Shown: positions 7,938-15,612, counted from the first letter of the stretch. The stretch is 64,000 nt of DNA from Dysosmobacter welbionis (GCF_005121165.3 NZ_CP034413.3:1054001-1118000); one strand, 5' to 3'. Numbers and translations: made by a program. The notes: generated by a model not told the origin, from the letters alone.

Positions 7938-7974
7938 CAAAAACGAGGAATGGAATTCCCCTCCATTCCTCGTT
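7938..7974 (-). terminator. Intrinsic terminator after the XRE regulator
   Basis: AACGAGGAATGGA and TCCATTCCTCGTT form a perfect 13-bp stem with a 7-nt loop and a T run on the minus strand. Confidence 0.8.
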
Positions 7975-8179
7975 ATTCCTTGTCTGGCAGATAAGTCACT
8001 ATATCAGCCAAAGTACAATCCAGTATTTTACATAGCGCGTCCAAAGTGTTGGTCGAAACGGATTCATTCGCTTTCAGCCTCCGGATCGTAGAACTACTGA
8101 TCCCACCTTTACATTGCAGCGTATATGTGGTCGCTCCACGCTTTTCCATCGTTTCCCACAATGGGGCGTATGAGATCAT
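7973..8179 (-). CDS. XRE family small repressor
   Basis: A 68-residue helix-turn-helix protein of Cro/C1 type (WETMEKRGATTYTL, GISSSTIRRLKANESV, TLDALCKILDCTLADIV). The domain fills the whole protein. The ribosome site is GGGAGG. It is divergent from the SLOG-family gene. The intervening palindromes at 8215-8261 are its likely operators, so it probably autoregulates and controls that gene. Confidence 0.85.
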   Translation of the reverse strand: MISYAPLWETMEKRGATTYTLQCKGGISSSTIRRLKANESVSTNTLDALCKILDCTLADIVTYLPDKE

Positions 8180-8214
8180 CCCGGTTCCTCCCTCCGTTTC
8201 GCGCTTTACATATC

Positions 8215-8261
8215 TTCATTATTGCCTATAATGAACATATAGCGTTATAGGCAATATTGCC
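8215..8261. promoter_or_regulatory. Overlapping palindromic operators between XRE and SLOG genes
   Basis: Three nested symmetries occur in 47 bp: TTCATTAT/ATAATGAA arms with a 5-bp centre (8215-8235), ATTGCCTATAA (8221-8231) against TTATAGGCAAT (8245-8255), and the perfect 12-mer GGCAATATTGCC (8250-8261). TTGCCT and TATAGG occur 18 bp apart in both orientations, so promoter elements could overlap the operators. Confidence 0.7.
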
Positions 8262-8306
8262 CATATCAGGACGTTCTAAACTTGAACCGCAATGGGAGGA
8301 ACCATA

Positions 8307-8768
8307 ATGGAAACAAAAGTATGTTGTGTTACGGGACATCGGGATATTCCAACAGATCGGGCCGTCTACGTAGAGCAAGCGCTTCGACGTGAAGTCCTGG
8401 CAGCGATTGAGGATGGATATACCCGCTTCATCTCTGGTTTTGCTGAAGGAACGGATCTCATGTTTGCGGCCATCGTTGCCGAGCAAAAGGAATACAGCCC
8501 CAATCTGTATTTAGAGGCGGCTTTGCCCTATGCGGGCAGGATCAAAACAAAAAGCAAGCAATTTCACGATTTGCTGCGAATCTGCGATGAGGTCACGGTC
8601 GTATGCCAAGAATATACCCCTTCATGCTTTATGCGGAGAAACCGGTATATGGCCGTGAAGTCCCAGCGTGTGATTGCCGTTTATGATGGGCGAGATCGTG
8701 GTGGAACGCTTTACACCATGCGCTATGCCCATACGCTGGAGAAGGAGGTCCGGGTAATCGAGGTATGA
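8307..8768 (+). CDS. SLOG-family protein (DUF1273/YpsA-like)
   Basis: A 153-residue Rossmann-like protein (CCVTGHRDIP, FISGFAEGTDLMFAAIV, TVVCQEYTPSCFMRRNRYM, RVIAVYDGRDRGGTLYTMRYA) of the SLOG superfamily, which binds nucleotides or nucleotide-derived signals. The ATG at 8307 follows GGGAGGA. It is divergently paired with the XRE repressor. SLOG proteins often occur in mobile elements and conflict systems as sensors. No partner effector is obvious next to it. Confidence 0.75.
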   Translation: METKVCCVTGHRDIPTDRAVYVEQALRREVLAAIEDGYTRFISGFAEGTDLMFAAIVAEQKEYSPNLYLEAALPYAGRIKTKSKQFHDLLRICDEVTVVCQEYTPSCFMRRNRYMAVKSQRVIAVYDGRDRGGTLYTMRYAHTLEKEVRVIEV

Positions 8769-8833
8769 ACTTTGTGTGATTTGGGCGACTCAAACGTTGC
8801 ATCGCCCGACGATTTTATGCCCATCTTACGAAG

Positions 8834-9340
8834 TTACCTCTCCGGTTTTCTGGTTTTTGGGTTTTTCCCATTCTTCGGCCTCTCCACTTTTCCTAACCAG
8901 ATTTCGTCGATGGTCCTGTTCCACGCTTCCTCCAGCGATTCCACCGGCAAGCCATTGGCCTCGAAGCCTTGCTGGATCGCACGGTAATAATACGGAGAAG
9001 GCAGTGCGGGCTGGCGGCTCATCGGTTCTGCCATGATATAAGCCATGACGGAAACGGCTGCGTCATCTGTGGTCCGCACAGATACCTGCTCCTTGGTGTA
9101 GTGGCGAGGATAGCCTTCGTAGCGGTCCAGCGCCTGTTCAGACTTCGGCGTGAGCTTCCATAGCAGACCGTGGACGACGCTGCCTTTCTTGGGAGAGACA
9201 GTGGCAAAGCCGCTGCCGCGGAACTGCAACTCATAGTTCTGCAGCGTCACCGGCCCAACGAGCTGGGCGTCTGGACAACGATGCTCCATCTGTTCTAAAT
9301 TGATATTGCTGCCGTAGGCGAAATACAGAGTTTCTTCCAT
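8834..9340 (-). CDS. Gamma-glutamylcyclotransferase-like (AIG2/GGCT) protein
   Basis: A 168-residue GGCT-fold enzyme with the signature YFAYGSNINLEQM and the acidic segment LDRYEGYPRHYTK, which holds the expected catalytic Glu. Family members cleave gamma-glutamyl or isopeptide amines by cyclisation. It is the last gene of a tight cassette with an amidoligase. Pairing of ATP-dependent amidoligases with GGCT-like enzymes has been noted by comparative genomics (Iyer and colleagues). The pair may attach and remove a peptide or amine group. The C-terminal 20 residues are basic. Confidence 0.85.
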   Translation of the reverse strand: MEETLYFAYGSNINLEQMEHRCPDAQLVGPVTLQNYELQFRGSGFATVSPKKGSVVHGLLWKLTPKSEQALDRYEGYPRHYTKEQVSVRTTDDAAVSVMAYIMAEPMSRQPALPSPYYYRAIQQGFEANGLPVESLEEAWNRTIDEIWLGKVERPKNGKNPKTRKPER

Positions 9341-9341
9341 C

Positions 9342-9599
9342 TTAGTCCCCCAGCAGTCTGAGTCCGCCGATTCTGTCCAGATGGCGGAACATGGCCTGCG
9401 CCTGCGTTTCCGTATCTCCATCCGGCAGTGGGCAGTCCATTCCTGTGGTGCGGATGACATTGCTCTGTAAAAACCAGATGTAGCTCTCGATGTCCGGGAA
9501 CTCTGTGGGATCAAAGGTCTGGTCCCGCAGACGGCCCATGATCTCCGTGGCCGTTCCCTCATAGACGGTTTCTTCGATCTGTATCTTCAATGGCTTCAC
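9342..9599 (-). CDS. Small acidic protein between amidoligase and GGCT
   Basis: An 85-residue protein (MKPLKIQIEETVYEGTATEI..., DPTEFPDIESYIWFLQSNV) overlapping the amidoligase stop by 4 nt and ending one base before the GGCT start. It has no recognised domain. Its constant position inside an amidoligase/GGCT cassette makes it a candidate substrate, adaptor or tag carrier, but nothing in the sequence proves this. The ATG is chosen from the ATGA overlap. Confidence 0.65.
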   Translation of the reverse strand: MKPLKIQIEETVYEGTATEIMGRLRDQTFDPTEFPDIESYIWFLQSNVIRTTGMDCPLPDGDTETQAQAMFRHLDRIGGLRLLGD

Positions 9600-10558
9600 C
9601 TCTCCATTTCTCTGGATTTTTTCTTCTTTTTATTGGCTTCATAAGTATCCTTGTCATAGCGCCATGCCCGATCACCCTCCAGATTGGCCAGCAGATGATT
9701 ACGGGTATTCTTGAACTCGTCACCGTTGAGTCCCAGCCGCACCAGCCAGACACGGAAGGTAAACAGTTCGTTGTCGCTATGGGTTTTCCGCATAACGGTG
9801 CTGCGCTGGTTAATGGCTTGGGCAGACATGGCAAGGCATAAATTCACATAGGCCGCGACCTTTCCGGCATGAAGCGTAGAGTTGAAACAACGCCACTCAA
9901 CGGTTCCTCTATAAAACACAGAGTGCAGATTCAGGGCATAATAGCGCGTCCAGTTATAGTGTTCTCGGTCAGAGATATTCCCTTCATACCAGATGCTTTC
10001 CAGCGCCGTGAGATTTTTTGTTTCGTCAGAGGAGAGCTTGCGTGCTTCCTTTAGCATTGGCTCCCGCACCTTCTGGCAGTATTGGCTGACACGGCTTGAA
10101 TTTACCTGCAGTGCTTTGAACAGGATATCCTCCTTGGAGTACATAATGCTCAGAAGGTTTTTCAGACTCTGGCGGTTGTGGTTGGCGGCGTCCACATGAA
10201 CATGGATACCGCAGGAGTGGTTGACTTTGGCCCCGACATGGCGCACCTGACGGACACACTCCTGAAGCCTGGGTAACTCCGCGTAAGTGAGTTTTGGCGT
10301 CACCATCTCAACCCGGTATTCGATGTTGCTGGTATGCATATACCCGCTTTCAGTTTTCATTTCCGTAACAATGCTGGAATCGCTCATAATGCTCCACACC
10401 TTGCCATCCGGGTCTTTCACGCTCCATTTATCGTATCCGCCCCCCACATAGTAAGGTTCTGTGCCAAAATAATTGGCCAGCGCCTGCGCAGCCTGCCCAC
10501 GAGTGAGTCCCGTCATCTCGACCTCAACGCCAAAGCACTGATCCTTCATTCCGATCAT
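9596..10558 (-). CDS. Amidoligase family enzyme
   Basis: A 320-residue protein of the COOH-NH2 ligase (putative amidoligase, glutamine-synthetase-like) family. Visible motifs are FGVEVEMTGLT (metal-binding acidic motif), CGIHVHVD and the late GTVEWRCFNSTLHAGK. It should activate a carboxylate with ATP and join it to an amine. It starts in an ATGA overlap with the methyltransferase stop, so it was once co-translated with the full dcm gene. Downstream come a small protein and a GGCT. Substrate unknown. Confidence 0.85.
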   Translation of the reverse strand: MIGMKDQCFGVEVEMTGLTRGQAAQALANYFGTEPYYVGGGYDKWSVKDPDGKVWSIMSDSSIVTEMKTESGYMHTSNIEYRVEMVTPKLTYAELPRLQECVRQVRHVGAKVNHSCGIHVHVDAANHNRQSLKNLLSIMYSKEDILFKALQVNSSRVSQYCQKVREPMLKEARKLSSDETKNLTALESIWYEGNISDREHYNWTRYYALNLHSVFYRGTVEWRCFNSTLHAGKVAAYVNLCLAMSAQAINQRSTVMRKTHSDNELFTFRVWLVRLGLNGDEFKNTRNHLLANLEGDRAWRYDKDTYEANKKKKKSREMER

Positions 10559-11364
10559 GCGGCGGCCCCCGCTTTCAATTCCTCGTCCACTGTCTGGATA
10601 CGCTTGGCAATCGCCTCAATTACATTGACGGTGACACTGTTGCCCGCCTGCTTATAGGCCTGAGCGTCAGACTGGATGGCGAGGATGCGGTCAATTTGCC
10701 ATTCCTCAAAGCCCTGAAGCCGCAGGCACTCACGGGGCATGAGACGGCGGATGCGTCCGCCGTTTTCCACGATCCCCTGGATACAGCTGGTTTCCAGCGT
10801 ATGGGCAATGTCACGCCCAACGCGCCCGCGGCGGGTGTTGCTGCCTGCGTAGCCCAAATCCACCGTATCGCCGGGTTGAGCCTCCTTGTACCCCTTCTTG
10901 GTCGCCTCCTTGATGAGCAGGACACCGGAGCGCTCGCCTTTACGGTTGGACAGTGTGGTCTGTCCATACCGGGCGGTGAGACAGCGGGCAGCGTCCGTTT
11001 GCTTTGGATGCCCGCTGCAAAGGTCTACCAGCACAGCGTTTTGTGTTTGGTTCCGGTTGATTCCTCTGAAATCGCTGGCGTTCAGCGGAATTGCTGTATC
11101 CCGCTTTCCGACGATCCCATCTTTCCGGTTAAAGCCCACCAGATATAATCCGGTCTTCCCGCCCATGCCACCAGCGCCGGCAGTCTGGGTGCAGGCTACT
11201 CCGTCTGCGTCATAGATCCGGGAGCCTTGCGGCCCTCCGAGGACTTGTACAAGAGCTTTTCCACCTGTGCCGAAGACAGGTAATATTTTCCCGGCGCATC
11301 GGGGATCAAGATATCCGATAAGGAACAGCCTTCGTCTTGATTGCGGGACTCCGAAACATTTGCT
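10555..11364 (-). pseudogene. DNA cytosine-5 methyltransferase, 3' half (split by RIT element)
   Basis: The C-terminal half of a C5 DNA methyltransferase. After the insertion point the frame resumes SKCFGVPQSRRRLFLIGYLD (motif VIII), then the variable target-recognition region, RLMPRECLRLQGF (motif IX) and QAGNSVTVNVIEAIAKRI (motif X). The matching N-terminal half is at 14846-15319. The two halves together give a normal-length enzyme. With no start codon or ribosome site near the insertion, this part is probably not translated alone, although an internal ATG at about 11166 exists. Confidence 0.9.
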
Positions 11365-11400
11365 TAATGTATAGTTGAAAATAATGTATAGTCACCTCCT
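11365..11400 (+). repeat. Left terminal inverted repeat of the RIT element
   Basis: This 36-bp end matches the right end (14808-14843, reversed) at 33 positions. It begins TAATGTATAG, repeats TAATGTATAG 17 bp later and ends GTCACCTCCT. The repeated decamer with 17-bp spacing is a likely recombinase binding pair. Confidence 0.85.
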
Positions 11401-11428
11401 AAAACTGATGAAAAATCAGAAAAAATCA

Positions 11429-11457
11429 TCGTCACACTTAACATAATTCCGTATAAT
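11429..11457 (+). promoter_or_regulatory. Probable promoter of the RIT operon
   Basis: TCGTCA (11429-11434), a 17-bp spacer and a perfect TATAAT (11452-11457) lie upstream of the first recombinase. A small palindrome ATGGCATTGCCAT follows the -10 region. Confidence 0.55.
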
Positions 11458-11502
11458 TTAAACAATGGCATTGCCATATCAACTAATAGGAGGAATATGC
11501 TA

Positions 11503-12723
11503 ATGACGATAGAGCACACAGGCTCATTGAGCGAATGGCTCAGGAAAACGATCAGCAAGTTAAAGTCACACTTAGCTGAACTCGGCTACAGTGAAAGCAC
11601 GATTTTAAGGTTAGACGCGACATGGAAGGAGTTGATTGTATACTGCGAAGCGCATCAGACAACTGAGTTCACCGTGGATTTAGAGCGGAGATTTGTCTGG
11701 GAACGGTATGGTGCCGATCTTGGCGATAGGGATATATCTCAGAATGTCAGCCGGGCTATTCATATGTTGGACGATTATTTACAGTATGGGATGGTCTTTA
11801 AGCAATCAAGTATCACCTTGAAGGGCTTTTCTCCAGCCTATAAGGAGCTATTTGAAGGCTTTTTGGACAGTTTGCGCCAAAACCAAGTGGCTGAAGGTTC
11901 TATCAGAACTTGGCGGAGCAGGCTATTTCGCTTTGAGTATTTTCTGCTGGAGTCCGGCATTGAGCATTTCCACCTGCTTGAGCTGCACCATGTAAATACT
12001 TATATTGAATCTTTGACTGGATTTTCTCCCGGTACGGTTGCGGCAACAATTCGCATCTTAGGCAAGCTGTTTGATTACGCATTGGCCAAAGGCTACCATT
12101 ATATCAGTTACGCCAATGCTTTGCCCTGTATCAGACGGACGCATAAGTATCGCCTGCCTACTGTTTTTTCACCGGATGAGGTAGAGTGCATTCTGACTCA
12201 GGTAGACCGATCCAATCCGTTGGGGAAGCGGAACTATGCGATCCTGTTGTTGGTTACCCGGCTGGGGCTGCGCATCAGTGACGTGCGATTGCTTCGATTC
12301 GAGAATATTGACTGGAAAAACAAGCGAATTTCAATTCATCAACAAAAAACCGGGATACCCTTAGAACTTCCATTGCTCGAAGATGTGGGCTGGGCAATCA
12401 TTGATTACCTCCAGCATGGCCGCCCAGAGACAGACTGTCCATGTATATTTGTCCGGCACCTTGCACCGTTTGATGTCATGAGCGGTTCTATGCAAAGGTT
12501 GGTTTCCAAACTCGTTTCTAAAGCAGGTATTCATGTCTCTACGGATAAACCGATTGGGATGCACAGCTTCCGACACAGTGTCGCTACCTCCATGCTGAAT
12601 AATGGAGCAGAATTAACTGACATTGCGCAAACGCTGGGTCATGCCACACCGGAAAGCACACAGGTATACGTTAGCCTCAATACAGAAATGCTGAGACGAT
12701 GTGCATTGGAGGTGCTTCTATGA
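11503..12723 (+). CDS. Tyrosine recombinase RitA-like
   Basis: The first of three phage-integrase-family recombinases, 406 residues. The N-terminal half holds the SAM-like DNA-binding domain. The catalytic half shows LGLRISDVRLLRF (Arg), the beta-hairpin Lys in HQQKTG, SFRHSVATSML (His-x-x-Arg), LGHATPEST (His) and the nucleophile Tyr in QVYVSL. Two ATGs (11497, 11503) compete after AGGAGG; the second has better spacing. The stop overlaps the next gene's ATG (ATGA), which indicates coupled translation. Confidence 0.92.
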   Translation: MTIEHTGSLSEWLRKTISKLKSHLAELGYSESTILRLDATWKELIVYCEAHQTTEFTVDLERRFVWERYGADLGDRDISQNVSRAIHMLDDYLQYGMVFKQSSITLKGFSPAYKELFEGFLDSLRQNQVAEGSIRTWRSRLFRFEYFLLESGIEHFHLLELHHVNTYIESLTGFSPGTVAATIRILGKLFDYALAKGYHYISYANALPCIRRTHKYRLPTVFSPDEVECILTQVDRSNPLGKRNYAILLLVTRLGLRISDVRLLRFENIDWKNKRISIHQQKTGIPLELPLLEDVGWAIIDYLQHGRPETDCPCIFVRHLAPFDVMSGSMQRLVSKLVSKAGIHVSTDKPIGMHSFRHSVATSMLNNGAELTDIAQTLGHATPESTQVYVSLNTEMLRRCALEVLL

Positions 12724-13718
12724 GTAAGAAGCCCTTCTTTACAGGACCATTTGCTCCAATATGCGAATCCTATGTGGCACAAAAAAGGGCATCTGGTCTG
12801 GACTATAACCAGCAGGCCAAACTGCTGCGGCTATTTGATAATTTTTGTAAAGATTATGAGATTCAGAGTTACACAATTACGAAAGAGATTGCATTGACAT
12901 GGTGCAAGAAGCGCCCAAATGAGGCGGACGCCACCCGATATAGCCGAGTGAGTGAAATGCAGAGGTTTGCCCAATACCTGTGCAAACAAGGTTATCCATC
13001 CTACCTGCTTCCAGCCCTTCCCAAATGCGGAGAACAACACGTACCCTATATTTTTTCAACGGATGAGTTACATCTCATTTTTGAACGACTTGACTCACTT
13101 TCTCCGACTAACCTATCCCCTAACCGACATCTTACTATGCCACTCTTATTTCGCGTACTCTATGGCTGTGGCCTTCGAATTTCTGAAGCGTTGGCGTTAC
13201 TAAAAAACGATGTGGATTTGAAAGACGGAATTTTGCACATACGGCACGGAAAGAATGACCGCGAGAGGATTGTCCCAATGTCTGCCACATTGACGGAAGA
13301 ATGTAGAAAATATGCGCAGGCTGTTCATAAAAACACTGTCGAATCAACGCCGTTCTTTTATGCAAAGGGCGGGACCCCTTATACAAAATCCACCATTGGA
13401 AAGTTCTTTCGCGGCATTTTGTGGGATGTGGGGATTCCATATAAAGGGAAGCAATTTGGGCCGCGCGTGCATGATCTCCGTCATACATTTTGCTGCCATA
13501 ATATCCAAAAATGGGCTGAAGCTGGACTCCCAATATACAGCAATCTACTGATTCTTTCCCGTTATGTTGGGCATACATCGATTAGTTCCACCCAGTACTA
13601 TCTCCGCCTGACCGCACAATCCTTCCCCCATATCATGGATATTTGTGAACAGAATTTGGGCGGCATGTATGCTCCGTTTGACCTTGCCATGGAAAGAGAG
13701 GGATTGCAGGATGGCTAA
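12720..13718 (+). CDS. Tyrosine recombinase RitB-like
   Basis: The second recombinase of the trio, 332 residues. The catalytic set is complete: YGCGLRISEALAL, the Lys in RHGKNDRERIV, VHDLRHTFCCH, YVGHTSISST and the Tyr in QYYLRL. The start ATG lies in the ATGA overlap with RitA. Its 3' end overlaps RitC by 8 nt. The three proteins are divergent from each other, as usual in RIT elements, and are thought to act together at both ends. Confidence 0.92.
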   Translation: MSKKPFFTGPFAPICESYVAQKRASGLDYNQQAKLLRLFDNFCKDYEIQSYTITKEIALTWCKKRPNEADATRYSRVSEMQRFAQYLCKQGYPSYLLPALPKCGEQHVPYIFSTDELHLIFERLDSLSPTNLSPNRHLTMPLLFRVLYGCGLRISEALALLKNDVDLKDGILHIRHGKNDRERIVPMSATLTEECRKYAQAVHKNTVESTPFFYAKGGTPYTKSTIGKFFRGILWDVGIPYKGKQFGPRVHDLRHTFCCHNIQKWAEAGLPIYSNLLILSRYVGHTSISSTQYYLRLTAQSFPHIMDICEQNLGGMYAPFDLAMEREGLQDG

Positions 13719-14751
13719 TCGTGGACCGACTTTTTTTGCCAAAGCGTTATCAAGATATTTCTTTGAGTATTTACCATCTGAAAGGGGACTAAGCCAAGAA
13801 ACAATTCAATCCTATCGAGACGCAATGTCCTTGCTACTGGATTTCTGTGAACGGGAACGCAAAATTCGAAGAGATAGGCTGGAAGTTAGCGATTTCAATA
13901 GAGAGCTAATTGATGCTTTTTTTCGGTGGCTGGAACAGGAGAAAGGTAACTCTATTACGACAAGGAACCAACGGCGAGCAGCAATCAATGCGTTTTTTAA
14001 GTTCCTGCAGTATGAAGATCCAGGCTTTGTACTGCTATGCCAACAGATCCGGGAAATTCCTCCGAAGAAATGTGAGCAAAGGGTTGTCCCGCATCTTTCG
14101 GAAGAAGCCATCCAAACTATTTTTGGACAGCCGAACCTTACAACGCGTGAGGGACGGCGTGACTTTGCCTTCTTGACCTTAATCTATGAATCTGCTGCTC
14201 GTGCATCTGAAATCGCTAACCTTCGCTTTGGTGATATCCGTTTTGATAAAAAATGGGCCGTTGTACATCTGAAAGGTAAGGGAAGAAAGTTCCGAGATAT
14301 ACCAGTTCTTCCTGTACCTGCAAAGATCTTGAAGGATTATCTGGCTGAGGAATCCCAATATCGCCAATGTGATATAGATGCCCCGCTTTTTTGCAACAGA
14401 AGCAAGGCCCCTCTAACACGAGGCGGTGTCTACTACATCATACAGAAATATGTTTCCCTTGCACAAAAGGAGAAGCCTGATTTGTTCCCAGTGCGGGTCC
14501 ATCCTCATGTATTCAGACACAGCCGAGCGATGCATTGGTTAGAGGCCGGTGTGGATTTGCAATATATAAAAGACCTGTTAGGGCATTCTGACATTAAAAC
14601 TACCGAGGTGTATGCCCGGCTGAACATTAAAATGAAGCAAAAGCTGTTGGAGCAAGTGCATCCGCAGCAGCTTAGTGACCAGCAGCCCTCTTGGACAGAT
14701 GACGAAAATTTGATGCAATGGTTGACTCAGCTCTATATTCCAACTAAATAA
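13711..14751 (+). CDS. Tyrosine recombinase RitC-like
   Basis: The third recombinase, 346 residues. Catalytic residues are visible in YESAARASEIANL (Arg), HLKGKGRKFRDIP (Lys), PHVFRHSRAMHWL (His-x-x-Arg), LLGHSDIKTT and the Tyr in EVYARL. The start ATG at 13711 follows GGATTGCAGG and overlaps the RitB stop. The C-terminal tail of about 35 residues after the Tyr is longer than in RitA. The hairpin at 14766-14799 lies just after the stop. Confidence 0.92.
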   Translation: MANRGPTFFAKALSRYFFEYLPSERGLSQETIQSYRDAMSLLLDFCERERKIRRDRLEVSDFNRELIDAFFRWLEQEKGNSITTRNQRRAAINAFFKFLQYEDPGFVLLCQQIREIPPKKCEQRVVPHLSEEAIQTIFGQPNLTTREGRRDFAFLTLIYESAARASEIANLRFGDIRFDKKWAVVHLKGKGRKFRDIPVLPVPAKILKDYLAEESQYRQCDIDAPLFCNRSKAPLTRGGVYYIIQKYVSLAQKEKPDLFPVRVHPHVFRHSRAMHWLEAGVDLQYIKDLLGHSDIKTTEVYARLNIKMKQKLLEQVHPQQLSDQQPSWTDDENLMQWLTQLYIPTK

Positions 14752-14765
14752 TTTCACAGAATAAT

Positions 14766-14799
14766 GTAAAGCCAGCAGGAGCATTCTTGCTGGCTTTAC
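14766..14799 (+). terminator. Hairpin after the recombinase operon
   Basis: GTAAAGCCAGCA and TGCTGGCTTTAC form a perfect 12-bp stem. No T run follows, so it may slow polymerase or be a recombination structure. The adjoining AATAATGTAAAG at 14759-14770 copies part of the terminal repeat. Confidence 0.5.
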
Positions 14800-14807
14800 T
14801 ACACTTC

Positions 14808-14843
14808 AGGAGGTGACTTTACATTATTTTCTGCTATACATTA
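14808..14843 (-). repeat. Right terminal inverted repeat of the RIT element
   Basis: Read on the minus strand it begins TAATGTATAG and ends GTCACCTCCT, matching the left end at 33 of 36 bases. The differences are CA for TT in the spacer and one T to A in the inner decamer. Confidence 0.85.
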
Positions 14844-14875
14844 GCTCAATTATGTTCAGCTGAACATAATTGAGC
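14844..14875. repeat. Perfect 32-bp palindrome at the RIT/dcm junction
   Basis: The 16-base arm starting GCTCAATTATG is followed at once by its exact reverse complement, with no loop. It sits between the right terminal repeat and the 5' half of the methyltransferase gene and supplies the novel codons and stop that end that half. No equivalent lies at the left end. Confidence 0.9.
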
Positions 14876-15319
14876 GTTAAGCACAGTCCATTCGACATGG
14901 TACCCCAGGTCATCCAGTGCGGAGAGGATGACCGAAAAGGTTTTCCCTTTGTCATGCGATAAAAGGCCGGGAACATTTTCAAGCAGCAGATACGGAGGTC
15001 GCTTTGCTTGAGCCAATCGGGCAATCTCAAAGAAGAGAGTTCCTCTGGCGTCGGCAAAGCCCCGTCTGCGGCCAGCGTTAGAAAATGCCTGGCAGGGGAA
15101 TCCTCCACAGAGCAGGTCGAAGTCCGGCAGGTCTGCGGGATCGAGTTTGGTTGCATCGGGATAGTATCGTTCCTCCTTTCCCGGTTCGTAGATTGCTTGA
15201 TAACTGGCATTGGCGTGCTTGTCGATCTCACAGTGTCCAACACACCGGAATCCGCCCGCGCGGGTCAATCCGGAGCGGAAGCCGCCAATGCCGGCAAACA
15301 TATCAAAGTATCGGATCAG
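14846..15319 (-). pseudogene. DNA cytosine-5 methyltransferase, 5' half (split by RIT element)
   Basis: The N-terminal half of a C5 DNA methyltransferase: FDMFAGIGGFRSGL (motif I, SAM binding), LLCGGFPCQAFSNAG (motif IV with catalytic Cys), LLLENVPGLL (motif VI, ENV) and the lead-in to motif VIII, VEWTVLNAQ. It then runs into the palindrome and stops. A CTG at 15317-15319 in a CTGA overlap with the upstream stop, or the ATG at 15299-15301, could start it. Without motifs VIII-X it cannot recognise or flip its target, so the enzyme is inactive unless the element excises. Confidence 0.9.
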
Positions 15320-15612
15320 TCTGTATCATCTCCTTCCTGCAGCGACGCAAGAAAGCCGAGAATATCCTCGTCGATGCTCCCGGCCTGCGGCGCTGCTTGT
15401 GCGATTTGGATCTGGCTGCCCTGCAATTCCTGACGGATCACCTGACGCACAGCCTCCAGCAGTTCCCGCTGATTTTTGTGTTCACAGATCATCCGGCAGA
15501 CGGCACCGGTGCGTTCACCCGCCGGAATATCCATCAGCGTCCGCCACGCCTGCCGCTGGATGGGCGAGGCCATGGAGAAGGACAGGTTCAGCCGCTTCTT
15601 GTCACTGCTCAT
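15316..15612 (-). CDS. ParR-like partition adaptor
   Basis: A 98-residue protein following the ParM-like gene with an 11-nt overlap. The N-terminal part (KRLNLSFSMASPIQRQAW, AVCRMICEH) fits a ribbon-helix-helix, and the acidic C-terminal tail fits the filament-binding part of ParR. The position directly after ParM is the main support. It should link a centromere-like site on the excised element to the actin-like filament. Confidence 0.6.
   Translation of the reverse strand: MSSDKKRLNLSFSMASPIQRQAWRTLMDIPAGERTGAVCRMICEHKNQRELLEAVRQVIRQELQGSQIQIAQAAPQAGSIDEDILGFLASLQEGDDTD

Larger units (their letters stand above)
11365..14843 (+). mobile_element. Recombinase-in-trio (RIT) element inserted in a cytosine methyltransferase gene
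   Basis: A 3.48-kb element bounded by 36-bp inverted repeats and filled by three tandem tyrosine-recombinase genes that overlap each other, in the canonical RIT order. It carries no cargo. It is inserted between motif VI/VII and motif VIII of the C5 methyltransferase, in the opposite orientation to that gene. All three recombinases keep their catalytic Arg, His-x-x-Arg, His and Tyr residues, so the element looks recent and possibly active. Confidence 0.9.
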
